Assembly (NCBI GenBank): GCA_014529385.2
Contig: CM043970.1
Coordinates: 66,982,567-67,046,566, forward strand
From: Adiantum capillus-veneris
Lineage: Eukaryota > Streptophyta > Polypodiopsida > Polypodiales > Pteridaceae
Direction: 5' to 3'
Length of the DNA stretch: 64,000 nt
Shown here: piece after piece, positions 1 to 11,833 of the stretch
Layout of the letters: every line of letters starts with the position of its first letter
How positions within the stretch are numbered: position 1 is the stretch's first letter
Notes under the pieces: generated by a model
What the model saw: only the letters and a program-made list of their open reading frames with translations
What the model was told of the DNA's origin: nothing
The model's database searches: none
Position numbers and translations under genes: made by a program

Positions 1-846
1 ATCTCATGTGGCTTTTCTAACTGATTTTGCACTAATAGATTTGTGAGAGTCGCTACCTTCTTTTTTGCTTGTTGTTTGTTTTGCATGTGCTCTTGTCATC
101 AATTTCAATGGTATTTTTGTCTCTGAGTTTAATCCACTTAAAGATGGTAAAATATCCCCAACAGTCATCATCACTTTTCCTCCTTTATCTAGGTTCTGTG
201 GACAATCTAGTTACATGTTTTTAATCCCACACTCTCCAAAATATCCCCCATCGCTCTTCTTCGCATGAGGAATGCTGACTACATCATTCGGTTGCTCCTC
301 AGGGTAGTCTCTAACCCAATGGTCTCCACTACACCTAAAACAAGGTTCGTAGGTCATCATTGTTTAGTTGCTGAGCATATGGTCTTTGGGGATATGGCTT
401 TGGTCTAGATTCATCTAGATTATCTATGAGCATCAATGTTCCCTGATTGAGGGTAAACCCTTAACTTTGATTTACATTGCACTTCATTGACTCTAAAGCT
501 CTAGAGGATGAAATAGCACTTTCTTGATCATAGGATTTCATGACCCTTGATGGATCAGGATCATTGTGTCGATGGTGTTCTTCCTCGTGATATTGATCTG
601 GATACATATACAACAGTGCTACATGATCTTCTCTTGGTAGTGGCAGTTGATGGCCTAACACAGGTCTTGGCCTTTGTATTCCTGGTTGTTAGTTTACTAG
701 TTCTAAGGCATGCCTTGGTGGTGTGGTGGTGCTGAGCTATTTGGTTGATATTGAGGGTTTGCTGCTGTGTATTGTTGGTATTGAGGGCTAGAATGATAAG
801 TCCTTTCCCTATTGATTGTAGTATCATCCCTTAATGGCATGGTTTG
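1..846 (-). pseudogene. Decayed gag-like remnant with a damaged zinc knuckle
   Basis: Read on the minus strand, this stretch gives a Gln/Pro/Tyr-rich segment (about 700-840) followed by a CCHC-type zinc knuckle at 304-342, read as CFRCSGDHWVRDY. The spacing is CX2CX4HX4 and then Tyr where the last Cys should be, a single-base TGC to TAC change. Stops and frame changes interrupt everything else. CCHC knuckles of this spacing are typical of retroelement gag proteins that bind RNA in the virus-like particle. I infer a dead gag fragment of a retrotransposon other than the two chromoviruses described here. Nothing recognisable is seen in 1-240. Confidence 0.45.
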
Positions 847-1863
847 TGTCATAAAAATAATATCTAATTCTCCCAAATGATTTTCTCATGTTAAACTGAT
901 CATTTAATATGGGGAAGTACCAAGGGAGCAAAAGCTAGAATATTGGTAAGGCTGCTAGACCAGTCTCTGTAGGGATCCAAAGGAGAGAAAATAGGGATCC
1001 AAAGGGGGACAGCCTGCAAAAGAGCAATGTGCATCACTAGAGCTTAAAAGACCTTAGGTTCAGCTCCATTAAGACTTCCATAGGCTAAGGTTCCAAAAAT
1101 TTAATTGAAAAGTCCAAATTGTCAAAGCTGGGAAAATTGGATGGTGGAGGGAAGACTCAAAAGTCTTCCCACATCCCTATCAAGGAGAGGGCAGGCCCTA
1201 AGAGTAGGGAAGGATAGAGAAACACACACACACACACTCCAAACAATTCCTATAGGGAATATTGGACACATGGTAGACTCCTAGGCCAGTTACCCCCAAT
1301 CTTCCTTGAAATCCTATTGGATGGCCATAGAGATGGACCAATGAGAATTACCTTACAGTAAAATTAGTCTAATCAATTAAGAAATGCTTGATAGAATAAC
1401 TAATAGAAATTAAGCTAGAAGAATATTGGACAATCTACCAACGGGTCCAGTGAGCATCCAACAGCCCAATGGCTTGCCTGATTCCTATTGGCCAGAAGAC
1501 TAAAACGTCCAATGAGAGTTTAAATGAATTATTGATGAATTACCTAAAGCTCTCACAAAAGTGGAGAGGGGGACACATGTCACAAGGCTATCAATTATGC
1601 TTCTAATTTGTGATTGGATAAGCTTTATAGGAGCCAATGGGAGGCCAGCATGAGCAAAAAGCAAGAGGGGTTGACCAAGAAAGGGAGAGATTGGAATTTT
1701 AGTCTATCTTTTATGCTACACAGACACACACACACACAAACAACTCATATGTGCAAGAACAACTCCATCTCCTTCTCCAAGGATTGAGAAGTAGAGGCCT
1801 ACACCAAAAACTCTTGGTTATGGAATGCAAATCCAACCAAGAGCCACACTTCAATGGCATGCT
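847..1863 (+). repeat. LTR copy of the plus-strand chromovirus (probable 5' LTR)
   Basis: From TGTCATAAAA at 847 the sequence follows the 3' LTR that starts at 21988 almost base for base, apart from some indels, to about 1757 (TAATATCTAATTCTCCCAAA; GTAGGGATCCAAAGGA; the CACACA tract near 1728). The stretch 1758-1863 has no clear match at the other copy. It lies upstream of the plus-strand internal region, and the minus-strand chromovirus begins directly after it. I infer it is the 5' LTR of the plus element, split from its own gag by the later insertion. A solo LTR is the alternative. Confidence 0.6.
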
Positions 1864-4721
1864 TGTGAGGGCCATACCCAGGGACCAGCGACTGTACCAT
1901 CTTTAAATGGATACAACGTGATCTCCGACATCCCTCCCACTTGTGACCGACACCAAGACAATACTCGTCCTCCTCTTCGATGCCAACTCAAGGGGGTGAT
2001 AACATTCACTTTCTCTCATATGGATCCCTTAGCCCCAAAGAAACTTTGCTTACCGATCAAACTTACCAATCAAAGTCATCACACTAACTTGGAACTCAAC
2101 CTTCCAAGGTCAACTGGTGGGAGTTCTTTAATTCACCCTTGGTTCAAGGTCATTGACGTTTTTTTCTCGAGTTATGACCAAGCACAGTCGTCAATGAGTT
2201 CCCCTAAGGTGAGTGTATTATAATCTACACGAATCCGTCGATCCCAAGTTTTTCTCCCGCTGCGTAGTAGATAGGAATCGCTTTCCCTCGCTCTTGACTT
2301 TACTTCTAGGACAACATAAAATTGGGTTCAACTTTCCAGCCAACAATTAACCCTCCGGAATCCCTCCACCCACCAAACTGTTTGATAAATGCACCTTCCC
2401 AAGGTAACACAATGTTACTAGAAAAGAGTATTCCAATCATTTTGCCCCAAGAATACATTTCAAGCAATTAAAAGCAGCATGCAAACTTGCATACCCTTGT
2501 AAATGTGCATTTATCAGGTCGTTCCCACCTTTTTGTCCTTATAGAATATTTTTACTTCTTTGTTTCTTTAATATTAGTAAAATTATCTAGTTATCTTTCA
2601 AGAAATCCCATGTACTTCTCCAGGCATATTCCTATCCTCATCCCAGGACTCAGGTATCCTGTCTCCTATGCCATGTGTGGAGGCGGTGCCTTTACACAAA
2701 TTTTGATTCTTATTTTTTTCTTAATCTTGTGTGGGAAAGGCTTCAAAGATAATCTACTTTAGGTTTCTTTAAATCAATAATCCCGAGAAGAAGAGCAAAG
2801 GTTCGGCTGATGAGGACAATTGCGGAATAGCCCATTTAGATTCCTAGCCTTTCCAAGGTTTCTTTTTACCAAACAATTTGAATAATTCCTTATTTAAATC
2901 ACATCCTCCTCCCTTATCATGATCCCTCCATGGATCCTTTTTCCTTCCTCCTTTTCCCATCGGCATCAGGCGTATCCAGACTAGGCTGATTTCCAGACGC
3001 ATCCGCGGGCCCCATCCACCCAGCTAGGACACACTCCCATTCAATCCAATTTCTATGGAAATGAATGAACCCAAGCTCAAAACATAGACCAACAGTTATC
3101 AGTCCTAGCCAAAAACGACCATCCCTCGTTGTATCCCACACGTAAACACATGCGCCGACCTTTTTCCAACAATGAAGACAAGTTCACACTTGAATCTCTA
3201 TGTTATGCTAGGGCTATCCACGTCAATCTTCTTGGTAAAGTTTTTAAATCGTAGTTAAAATTTAGATTAAGCTCCTTGAGCTATAATCCCTTAATTTCTA
3301 CTTCCTTTTAATTTAATACTCAAAACAAGACCTTAGACATCAACGAATGTCTTGGAATTTTGAAGGTTTTGTCTCGACGAAAGTTTCAAGTTAACCCCGA
3401 CTTCGATAAATCCCATTTTGGTCCCTTTTCATCATTTCCATCCATGGGGCATCTCCATGGAAGCGATGGGAGTTTTATGTTCAAGCAACACGGTCACAAC
3501 ATCCGTGAAGCTATCCCCTTACTCCCCCCTTTGAATTTGCGAAACAAACTTCAAAGTAGACAAACTTGAAATGAACAATGCATATGCTTCTATAATGAGT
3601 TTTTCTTGGTGTGTCTATGTGTGGTACACACAAAACTTTGGAATGCTCCAACTTGCAATCTTGGGCAACTAATCAAAACTTCCTTTCAGTGCTTATGCAA
3701 GAGTAAAACCCTTCTATGCATGGTAGTGTAAAAATTACGAAGTTCCCTAAGAGTGGACATGCTAATGTATCATAAAATATGCATGCAATACTGCATGAAT
3801 GATTAACAGATTCTTTTTTAAGAAGGGATTTAGGCGTACCTTTACTACCGTGGAGAGGATTAATTATGTTGCTAGAAGAGGCTTATGGTTTTGGAACTTA
3901 ATGTTTATATAGCAGGGTCTTCTCCTTGATTTGGAAGAGCAACGATGAAGTGTATTGACGTCACCAGTTCTTTTTCGCTTTCCTTTGCTTGAAAATCACC
4001 AATTTGGCTATGGGAATAGAGAGAGGTTAAGAAAGTTCAAGCTATGGAAAGCTTGCAGAGGTTAAGAGAGAGAAGTTGAAGAGTGTAATGGTAATTTGGA
4101 TTATGGTTATGGCTCCTCTTAAGGAGAGATGGGTGTGTGTGAAGGAGGATTAGCTTTAGCTTTCATAGCTCTCTATCAAGTTTGCACTATCAAAATGTGA
4201 AGAGAAGTGAAGTGAAGCGAAGTGAAGTGAAGCAAAGTGTTTAATGAGTAGGGAAGGCCTCCTTTTAAGCGTAATTTGATAAGTCTCTTAACTTATCAAG
4301 ATAAGTTACTTTTTCATATCTTGATATGCTTTCTTCCTTTTCAAAGCTTCTCCAACAAGCTACGTATGCAAGAAGCTACTTTTCCTACAAGTGGCTTATG
4401 TTAGAAGCTGTTTTTCTACAAGTGGCTTTTTCAACAAGCTATTTTTTAATAAGTGAATTTTTCAAGAAGCTAATTTTCAACAAGTTACTTTTTCACCTTA
4501 CCCTTATTCTTTCTTTGTTTTCTTATGCAATTTTATTTATTTTTGAGATAAAACTAATATCTCATGCATTGGCTATATCCACGTTATCATGGTGAAAACC
4601 AAAAGTGTCTCGTGGGTAGCTAGGGTGCTTGACTATAGATCAAATTTACTCGATCGTATTCAAAAAAAGTAGACGACTTAGATATGTCATCAAGAGTAAG
4701 GACTAAGAGGAGGACCTTACA
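1864..4721 (-). repeat. Left (3') LTR of the minus-strand chromovirus, 2,858 bp
   Basis: It begins TGTGAGGGCCAT at 1864 and ends CCTTACA at 4721, so on the minus strand it starts TGTAAGGTCC and ends in CA, as LTRs do. It matches 12646-15802 through its length except for an internal duplication and an 89-bp outer truncation in that copy. A purine-rich tract adjoins it at 4722-4732. The 4320-4500 part is built of short repeats around CAAGAAGCTACTTTTC. No coding sequence is seen. At almost 2.9 kb it is long for a plant gypsy LTR. Confidence 0.8.
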
Positions 4722-4732
4722 AACTCCCCAAC
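4722..4732 (-). other. Polypurine tract of the minus-strand chromovirus
   Basis: On the minus strand the bases just before the 3' LTR read GTTGGGGAGTT followed by TGTAAGG. A G-rich purine run touching the LTR start is the expected primer for plus-strand DNA synthesis, and it helps fix the LTR boundary and the strand of the element. Confidence 0.6.
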
Positions 4733-5740
4733 AAAAATAAAGAGTTGTTCGCAGCTCGAAACAAATAAGGAAGATGGAAAATATTCATTTGCAAGTTACA
4801 CTTTCAACTTGTGGGTAACGCTAGTTTACCCTTCATTGGATGGCTAGCCTATATAAGGTACACTACATTTTCATTTTTTCTAGTATTATTCACTTTGTCT
4901 TTCACTTTTCTTTCCATCCCTTGTCAAAAAAAATTAGGTTTGTCTCTTTTCTCGTTATCTTACCTTATGGATCAATGGAAAGAGCTAGTTTTATATGTGG
5001 CCATTCCTCATGTATAGCAAACAAGTGAATCCGTGAGGGGAGATTTTGTGGAGCAATATGGGCGCCTGCTATTTTCTCACTTGAGAACTTCAGTAGCTCA
5101 AACCAAATGGCGGACATTTCAAAGTGTAACAAGGGTGACCCTTTGGGGTTGGGATCACTTTCGTATTAATGTCTATTTGGCTATGGTTACCGAAGCTATG
5201 GGTTTGGGTCCTCAATATTACTCCATGATGAGGTCACTGCATCGAGGTTTTTCATAATGAGTCTTTTTGCTTTCTCAATTCCTTCCTCATCAAAGGACAT
5301 ATCTTTACTCTCACTTTGGTTTACTACTTAGAGGGCCCTTTAACTTCACACCTCATACTAGAGAGGTCAGTGAAACAATTTCATAGCAAATCCTTCTTAT
5401 TAATGAGAGGCCTAATATGTGCCCTGCTTGTGATAGTTGCTTTTGTGATCATGTAATGGATGGGCTTATTGACCTCTAGAAATTTTATCTTCATTGTATG
5501 CCTTAACATGTTCATCATGTTCTAATCTTTCTTTCTTTGATTTTTCTTGATGGATATATTACATCTTATATTGGATAGAAGTCCTTGAGAGAATTTCAAA
5601 CTTAGCTAAATCTATTTATTGATTTTGTAATTCCATACAGAGATCCAAGTCACAAGATGTAAAGAACAACACTAATCTTGTTATTATTTAGCAAAAGGTC
5701 AGGTTACAAAAGTTTAGTAAGATAGAACTTGGATTTGTAG
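4733..5740 (+). other. Spacer before the 3' LTR with an antisense coding remnant
   Basis: Lying between the chromodomain and the 3' LTR of the minus element, this stretch carries plus-strand coding-like sequence. The clearest part is 5033-5254, containing VTLWGWDHFRINVYLAMV and GLGPQYYS. It resembles at protein level a minus-strand stretch at 12208-12399 (VTLWGHEHLLNNLRLAMM, GLGPNHY) near the gag end of the same element. A Cys-rich piece (MCPACDSCFCDHVMDG) follows near 5415. I do not recognise the family. It could be an antisense extra ORF, as some long plant gypsy elements carry, or a captured fragment. Confidence 0.4.
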
Positions 5741-5926
5741 TTATATGGGATAACACAGTTTAGTTTGAGTACAAAAGAGAGGAGAATCCTGATCAAAAAG
5801 ATGAGAAAACTGAGAAGTAAGGAGTTCACAATCTTCCCAAGAGGCATCTTCAATGGGATAGCCCTTCCACTGGACTAAAACATCCCGAATTGTTCGATGT
5901 CGTAGATTTCCTCCTTCATGTCTCAA
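5741..5926 (-). pseudogene. Chromodomain of the minus-strand chromovirus integrase
   Basis: The translation contains VLVQWKGYPIEDASWEDCE, a good match to the chromodomain core with its aromatic residues and the WxGY and SWE motifs. In chromoviruses this domain ends the integrase and can steer insertion to particular chromatin marks. It lies downstream of the integrase C-terminal part (5956) in another frame, so at least one frameshift separates them. Confidence 0.8.
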
Positions 5927-5955
5927 ATTTGCTCTTGCTCCATCTAGAACTCTTC

Positions 5956-7238
5956 TTATGTGATAAGAGTAGTATCTCCATCCTTTAGGATGTGAAGGGG
6001 ATCCGCAACATATCTTTTTAGCAAGATAACATGAAAAACATTGTGCACATGCAAGTGAGGGGGTAAAGTGAGTTCGTAAGATTGGTCCCCTATCCTTCTC
6101 AAAATCTCAAAGGGTCCACAATATCTATATGCTAACTTCTTGTATTTTCCCAATTTGAGTGAACTTCTCTTTGGTTTGACCCTAAGGAAAACTCTATCTC
6201 CTACCTTAGAAATCCGGGGAGATCTATGTAAATCAGCATAACTCTTTTGCATGCCACTTGCTCTTTTAAGGTTATCCCTTATTATTTTGATTTGGTGATC
6301 CATTTCTTCAAGTGTATTCTTTGTTGTAGTTATTGGGAGACTTGGATCGGCCATTTTGAGAGAAATGATACAGTCTTGTCCATAAAGAGCTTTGAATGGT
6401 GACATTCCTAGGCTTCTATGGTAGGAATAATTATAGGCAAATTCCACTAAGAGTAAATATTTGATCCAAAGATGAGGTTGCTCACTACAATATGATCTCA
6501 ACATATCTTCTATGACTTGATTAAATCTTTCAGTTTGTCCATTTGTCTCTGGATGATAGGTTGAACTCAGGTTTAAATGAGTGCTTAAGGACCGGAACAT
6601 GGACTTCCAAAACTTAGAGGTAAGCTTGGCATCATGATCACTGATTATCCTGGCAGGTATTCCATGTAATCTGGTAATTTCTTTTACAAAAATTTAAGCA
6701 ATATCTACTACAGAGGCAGTGGTTTTGACTGGGACAAGGTGAGCTACTTTGGTGAGTTTATCCACCACCACAAATATTGAATCAAAATTTCTAGTAGTTT
6801 TGGGTAACCCTGTTACAAAATCCATGTTGATGCACTCCCACTTCATTGCAAGTATATCCAATGGTTGTAGCTTCCCAGGAATCGTAACTCTTTCATCCTT
6901 CACCTTTGGCATACCAAACACTTAACATTCTCTAAGGTATCCTTTTTCATCTTAGGCTAGTAGAAATTTTGTTTAAGAGAATCAAACATTTTGTGATAAC
7001 ATGGGTAAGCTGCAAGGGGAGTTTCATGAGCTTCCTTTAGAATTTGCATCCTTAAGCATATAGGTATGCACAATCGATTCTTGAAGAATAAGAGTCCATC
7101 TTGAATATAGTAGTCTTCTAGATATCTTTTTTGAACTTTAGCTTGGATTTCTTGGATCAACAGAACAAATTGCTCATCAGTTTGGAAGGCGTTTTGAACG
7201 GATAGCATTGAATGGACTAGTGTAATGGAAACGGCCAC
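5956..7238 (-). pseudogene. Integrase of the minus-strand chromovirus, broken
   Basis: Three open pieces follow one another on the minus strand. The first (7238-6957) has the tail of RNase H and the zinc-binding approach (FDSLKQNFY). The second (6921-6694) holds the first catalytic Asp in CINMDFVTGLP. The third spans the second Asp (SDHDAKLTS, just upstream of 6600) and the Glu in ETNGQTERFN, then the C-terminal KYCGPFEIL-type fold and the HVHNVFHV motif. The D,D,E residues are all still readable, but in-frame stops (for example near 6690 and 6955) prevent a full protein. This enzyme normally joins element DNA to the host chromosome. Confidence 0.8.
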
Positions 7239-8518
7239 TACTCGTCGGCTCAGTGCATCTGCAACTTGATTTCCTTGCTTGGTCTAAATTTGATCTCAAA
7301 AATGAACTCTTGTAGGAATTCAACCCATCACCTTTGTCGCATATTGAGATCTGGCTGGGTGAAAGTCCACTTGAGACTTTTGTGGTCAGAACAAGCTCAA
7401 ACGTCTGACCTAAAAGATAGTGTCTCCACTTTTTGAGGGCATGAACCACAGCTAGTAGTTTGAGGTCATGGGTGGAATAATTCTTCTCATGAATCCTGAA
7501 CTATCATGATTCATAGGCTATGGGATGGCCTTCTTGCTATAGGATTCCACCTATACCTTGTATGCAAGCATCCACTATCACTTCAAAGGTTTTTCAAAAA
7601 TTTGGAAGTTTGAGAACAAGTTCACTGGCCAAGACCTCCTTTAATTTGTTGAAGGCTCTATCTCTCTTGTCAAACTAGATAAAAGGGTTCCTCTTTCTTA
7701 GTGAGTTCAGTGAGAGGGCCTGCGATGAGTGCATAGTTTTTGATAAATACTCTACACCATCATGTGAGGCCAAGGAATTCCGGAACTTCTGAAACAGTCT
7801 TGGGAATGGGCCACTAAACTACAGCTTCCACCTTAGCTGGGTCGGGAGAAAGACCATCCTCTGAAACTATGTGTCCCAAATAGGCAACCTTATCTACAAG
7901 GAAAGAGAATTTGCTCCGCTTGGCGTAGAGTTGGGCTTTTCTGAGAATCTCCAAGACATGGCGTACATGTCATTCGTGATCTTCTCTAGTCTTTGAATAT
8001 ATAAGGATTTCATCAAAGAAGACTAGAACAAAATCATCTAACTCTATCCTGAAGAGGTCAGTCATGAGATGGTTAAATGTGGTAGGGGCATTAGTTAGGC
8101 CAAAAGGCATGACGGTGAACTCATAATGCCCAAACCTTGTGTTGAAAGCTGTTTTTGGAATATCCTCCCTTTTTATCCCAACTTGGTAATAGTCTGACCT
8201 GAGATTAATCTTGGTGGAACCACCGAGTCGATCAAGCAGCTCATCTATGTGAGGCAAGGGATACTTGTTCTTGACAGTGCACTGATTTAGGCCTCAAAAA
8301 TCTATGCAAAGTCTGAACGTTCCATCTTTCTTCTTTTGGAAGAGTACAGGAGCACCTCAGGGAGAGACACTGGGTTTGATGAAACCTTATACCAAAAGCT
8401 AAGTCAACTGATTCTTCAGCCCTATGGATTTGAAAGGTGACATCCTGTAGGGAGTCCTTGCTATTGGTTGGGCACCAGAAAATAAGCTTGATCTCGTGCA
8501 CTAATTCCTTAGAACTCA
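7239..8518 (-). pseudogene. Reverse transcriptase and RNase H of the minus-strand chromovirus, broken
   Basis: The RT core at 8257-7970 contains [26 protein letters not shown] and [10 protein letters not shown]. The last is the catalytic YxDD box with its second Asp changed to Glu, so activity is doubtful. Upstream, 8519-8258 encodes the fingers (KKKDGTFRLCIDF) across stops. RNase H follows at about 7610-7380 (HPIAYES, HALKKWRHYLLG) with stops. The junction to the protease end (11517) is interrupted by the 8519-11516 insertion. Confidence 0.8.
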
Positions 8519-8544
8519 AATTTAGGAATCATGGGAAAAATTCA
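8519..8544 (+). repeat. Left terminal inverted repeat of the 3-kb insertion
   Basis: It is the inverted partner of 11491-11516, with 25 of 26 positions the same. Confidence 0.65.
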
Positions 8545-9066
8545 CTAAAATGGGACGATTCTTCTTGTCTCTAGTTTTTAGGAGATGTGATCTTGGTCTA
8601 GGATGCACATTTTCTTCTCTCTAGCTCTTGAATAAATGTGGTGTTTGGATGATGCACTTGCAAGCGTATTTGTAGGCACTACTTTATATGCACACATGAG
8701 AAAACTCTCAGACATATAGTAGAACTACCAGATGATGTACTATCGGATGATGCACTCGCAAGTGTTATTTGTAGCCACCACATTATATGTGGACATGCAG
8801 CAACTGTCAGTCGTATATTACATTTGAAGCTCAAAGTCTTGGTTGCATTTCATTCCCCTAGCTAATCCACTTCTTGTGAGCAACAAGAAAAGGAAGGAAC
8901 TTGTTTTGATGAGGCTATGATTGAAAGAAGCAAACAAACCTTAAATTTTAAGTCCGTGCTTCTCCCAAAACAAAGATTGTAACAAACATCGTCTTGAGGG
9001 TGAAAATCTAAGCTACAACTTCCTGCAAATGCATGAGTTTCAAGATTTTGGCTATTCTACTTGTCT

Positions 9067-9395
9067 CAAACATGGAGGCTTGTGTGTTGGGTTGTGGGTT
9101 GAGGCTCCTTGCCAATGCTCAAGCCTCCAACTTGAGAAGGCTCTAAAGTCTAGATGAGAATTTCTTGTGTCAAACATGGAGGTTAGAGTGTTCTATTCTG
9201 AGTTGAGGCTCTTTGAGGATGCTCAAGCATTAAACTTGAGGTGAGACACAAGGAACTAAAGTCCATAGGAGAACTACTTGCGTCAAACATGAAGGATAGA
9301 GAGTTGGGTTGTGGTTTAAGGCTCTTTGTCAATGCTCATGGCTCAAACTTGAGGGCGAGGCACAAGGCTCTAAAATGTAGAGGAGCACCACTTCT
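9067..9395. repeat. Three tandem repeats of 104-113 bp
   Basis: Units start at about 9067, 9171 and 9284, each opening with CAAACATGGAGG or a close variant, then GTTGAGGCTC..TTG..AATGCTCA and an AAACTTGAG block. They lie inside the 3-kb inverted-repeat element. No coding function is seen. Confidence 0.7.
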
Positions 9396-9481
9396 CTAAT
9401 GTGACTCAACAAAATTGAAATCACTGTGAATTGTGGTGGTGCGATCGTGCTCCAAACATACAAGTCATGAAATGAATAATG

Positions 9482-10200
9482 TCAAAAGTAAAAGGGAAGG
9501 TTGACCAAGCTCCCTTCAAGTTGCACTTTAATTTGAATTAGGAGCGGCTTCAAGCTGAAAACCGTTAGGAGACCTGACGCATGATGATGAGCGTCTGACA
9601 AGTTCAAGCTACAAGGGGAGGAACGTACCTCTGTGAAGGGGTTGTTGCAGGTGCTCACTTGAGATTGCGCAGGGTGTGAGCCCTGAGGCGGAGGTGAGGT
9701 CACGCAGTTTGTGACCTTGCAAGAGCGGCAAGATACCAGCTCTTCTTCACCTAATGCTCCTCTGGATCAGAAGCTCGATTCAACCTGATGCTACTTTCGA
9801 ATCTTCAACCCGCTTCCAACTTCGTTGACAAGGGTGCCATCAACTCTTTACCTGATGGTGCTTCAAGATCATTAGCCTGCTTCCACGAGGAGTATTTCCG
9901 GTTTGCAAACACACCAGCTGAGATGAGCCGACTGAGATTAGTTGAGAAAGCCTCAGCCATGGCCTCAAGATGGATGTGTGAGGCTTGGGCTACCTCCTCC
10001 ACACGTGCGCTCTCCTAGACCTTCCCCCTCACCTCCACGATCTGTACCTCCATTTTCAACGGACCTTGATCCAAACTTGTGCCAGCTGAAATCCGCCCTA
10101 TCTCTTTATTACCACCACCACCAACTTCTCGTCTCTACCCTCTGGTCCAGCTGCAATCCACCCTATCTCTTCATTACCACTATCACCAGCTTGTAAAATG
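9482..10200. other. GC-richer stretch of unknown nature in the 3-kb insertion
   Basis: Base composition is less AT-rich than the surroundings, and both strands keep open frames of 65-84 codons (for example 9805-10002 minus and 9942-10196 plus). I recognise no family in any frame, and there is no clear start context or splice signal. It could be a captured host gene fragment. I do not call a gene. Confidence 0.25.
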
Positions 10201-10736
10201 TAACTTGCTATCACTCATCCCATATAACCATCATCAGAACTGAGGCCTTGCTGTATTGCTAAACTCAATTTTTTTTGAAGTTTTGATAAAGGATTGGGCC
10301 TTGTGAGATGTCTTGTGTAGAAGCTCCTTTGAGTTGTGACAGCTTGGTCAAGTGCGTAGCATATCTAGTCATGATTGCTAGGTCTAGTCTAGTGTGTAGC
10401 CTGTCATTTTTCCTTGCACTAAGTGTTGCTAGCTATGCGCCTTATGGGGATCACTACTATCAAGTGCTTGATATCCTAGATTAACAACACATCTTCTCTC
10501 AACACCAATCAACTGAGTGCCATCACCAGAACACCATTTTAGTCCAATGTCATAGTCTTCTAATAACGACAATAAAACCTTTGTGACACCAAGAATAGGT
10601 ATTGGGTCAAGAAGGAACTAGAGAAGAGCACCTCCACATCCTATCTACCCTTTGCTAATATGTTTTGAGCTAGCACCACTCTGTGAGGGTGGTTGCAAAG
10701 CTTATAATATCTTCTGGTATTGGTACCTATTAGCAA

Positions 10737-11022
10737 GCATGGAGGCTCAAACTTAAGTTCGCGCCTCCATGCATGTTCAATCTCATTGTGTATGTTAATA
10801 AGGGGGAAGCATAGAGGCTTGTGGGATCTGTACATATTAGCAGGCATGGAGGCTCGAACATAAGTTCGAGCCTCCATGCTTGTGTTTGCTCATTACGTAT
10901 GTAAATGAGCGGAAAGCATGGAGCATCCATGCGTGTTCATGCTCATTATATATGTAAATGAGGGGGATTTGTGCCTATTAGAAAGAATGGAGGCTAGAAC
11001 TTAAGTTTGAGCCTCATGCTCA
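10737..11022. repeat. Palindromic repeats, one perfect 36-nt hairpin
   Basis: GCATGGAGGCTCGAAC at 10844-10859 is followed by ATAA and its exact reverse complement to 10879: 16-bp perfect arms with a 4-nt loop. A less perfect copy lies at 10737-10772 and a decayed one near 10987-11020, spaced by about 107 and 143 bases with conserved sequence between (GCTCATTANGTATGTAAATGAG). Such tandem palindromes near one end of an inverted-repeat element could be binding sites or could fold into cruciforms or RNA hairpins. Confidence 0.75.
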
Positions 11023-11490
11023 TTATGTATGTAATGAGAGGGAAGCTTGCCGCATGCCCATCACATACTTGAATGAGGGAGAGGCTTTCTCTTAGGGCTT
11101 CAGATAATAAGTATCATCTGAAAATTTATAGTATTAAGCCTCAAAATTTATACATTTTGCAAGAAAATGCAGCTCATTTGCAAACTTCTAAAATTTAAGA
11201 GCTTGCATTTTCTATAGTGTGACCTCTAAAACATGAGAATGATATCTTCCAAAAGACCCCTTACTTGTGAGTAGTCAAACTTTAGCATGTCAAGTTTTGA
11301 CTGAATTGGAGCTATTTTTCCATGTAATGAACAATATTAGCAAAATGATTCCAAAATATACTAAAAGATTCTTTGTATACATATAAAGAGGATAAATCGT
11401 AACACTAACTAGAGGATCCTATTACACGGTTGGCTCTTGTATATTGCCAAAATACTTCCAATTAGATGAACCATTTCAAAAAATGGGACT

Positions 11491-11516
11491 TGAATTTTTC
11501 CCATTATTCCTAAATT
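11491..11516 (-). repeat. Right terminal inverted repeat of the 3-kb insertion
   Basis: It is the inverted partner of 8519-8544, with one mismatch in 26. Confidence 0.65.
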
Positions 11517-11833
11517 GGTCTTTTAGGTGGTGGCAGATTTGTCAATTCCTCTGGAAAAATATCTTGATATTCATTTAGCCATTCAGGCTCTGATTCTTCT
11601 GATTCAATCTCTGGTTTATTGAGTCTTATAACATAAATTGACAGTCCTTTCTTTAACCCCTTAACCAAACAACTGGCTTTGACCACCTTCAAGGGAGCTT
11701 TCCATGTTCTGCCTTGCACTAAGACTTGTTCACTCTTTGAGTTTGAAAAAGAGATGCTTCCTTCACTGCAATGGATGTTGGCTTTATTTTTTCTCAGCCA
11801 ATCCATCCCTAGTATTCCTTCAAATTGGGCCAT
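11517..11833 (-). pseudogene. Protease C-terminal part and linker to RT, minus-strand chromovirus
   Basis: The frame contains GILGMDWLRKNKANIHC, the hallmark of the retropepsin C-terminal half in gypsy elements, and ends YQDIFPEELTNLPPPKRPI, the conserved approach to the RT domain. The part with the catalytic DSG/DTG motif is not seen upstream, where sequence turns AT-rich with stops (11840-11990). The protease that would cut the polyprotein is therefore incomplete. Confidence 0.75.

Larger units (their letters stand above)
8519..11516. mobile_element. 2,998-bp element with 26-bp terminal inverted repeats inserted in RT
   Basis: The ends are inverted copies: 8519-8544 begins AATTTAGGAATCATGGGAAA, and 11491-11516 read on the minus strand begins AATTTAGGAATAATGGGAAA. 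They differ at one of 26 positions. They interrupt the chromovirus exactly between the protease/RT linker (PPPKRPI) and the RT start (VHEIKLI). If the outer AATT is the target duplication, the repeat proper is 22 bp. The other flanking bases do not match, so this is unsettled. Inside are tandem repeats, palindromes and no recognisable transposase, suggesting a non-autonomous DNA transposon. Confidence 0.65.

Noticed and set aside
1825-2223. 132-codon plus-strand frame in the left LTR
   Set aside because: It lies within the LTR of a minus-strand element, and the equivalent right-LTR sequence does not keep the frame. No known domain.
2487-2762. 91-codon hydrophobic frame, repeated at 13248-13553 in the other LTR
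   Set aside because: Both are LTR sequence. The frames differ by indels and look like AT-rich chance hydrophobics.
4326-5028. Membrane-like short frames between LTR and pol
   Set aside because: Low-complexity AT-rich sequence (runs of TTTTTC) gives Phe/Leu-rich translations. No signal peptide or conserved pattern.
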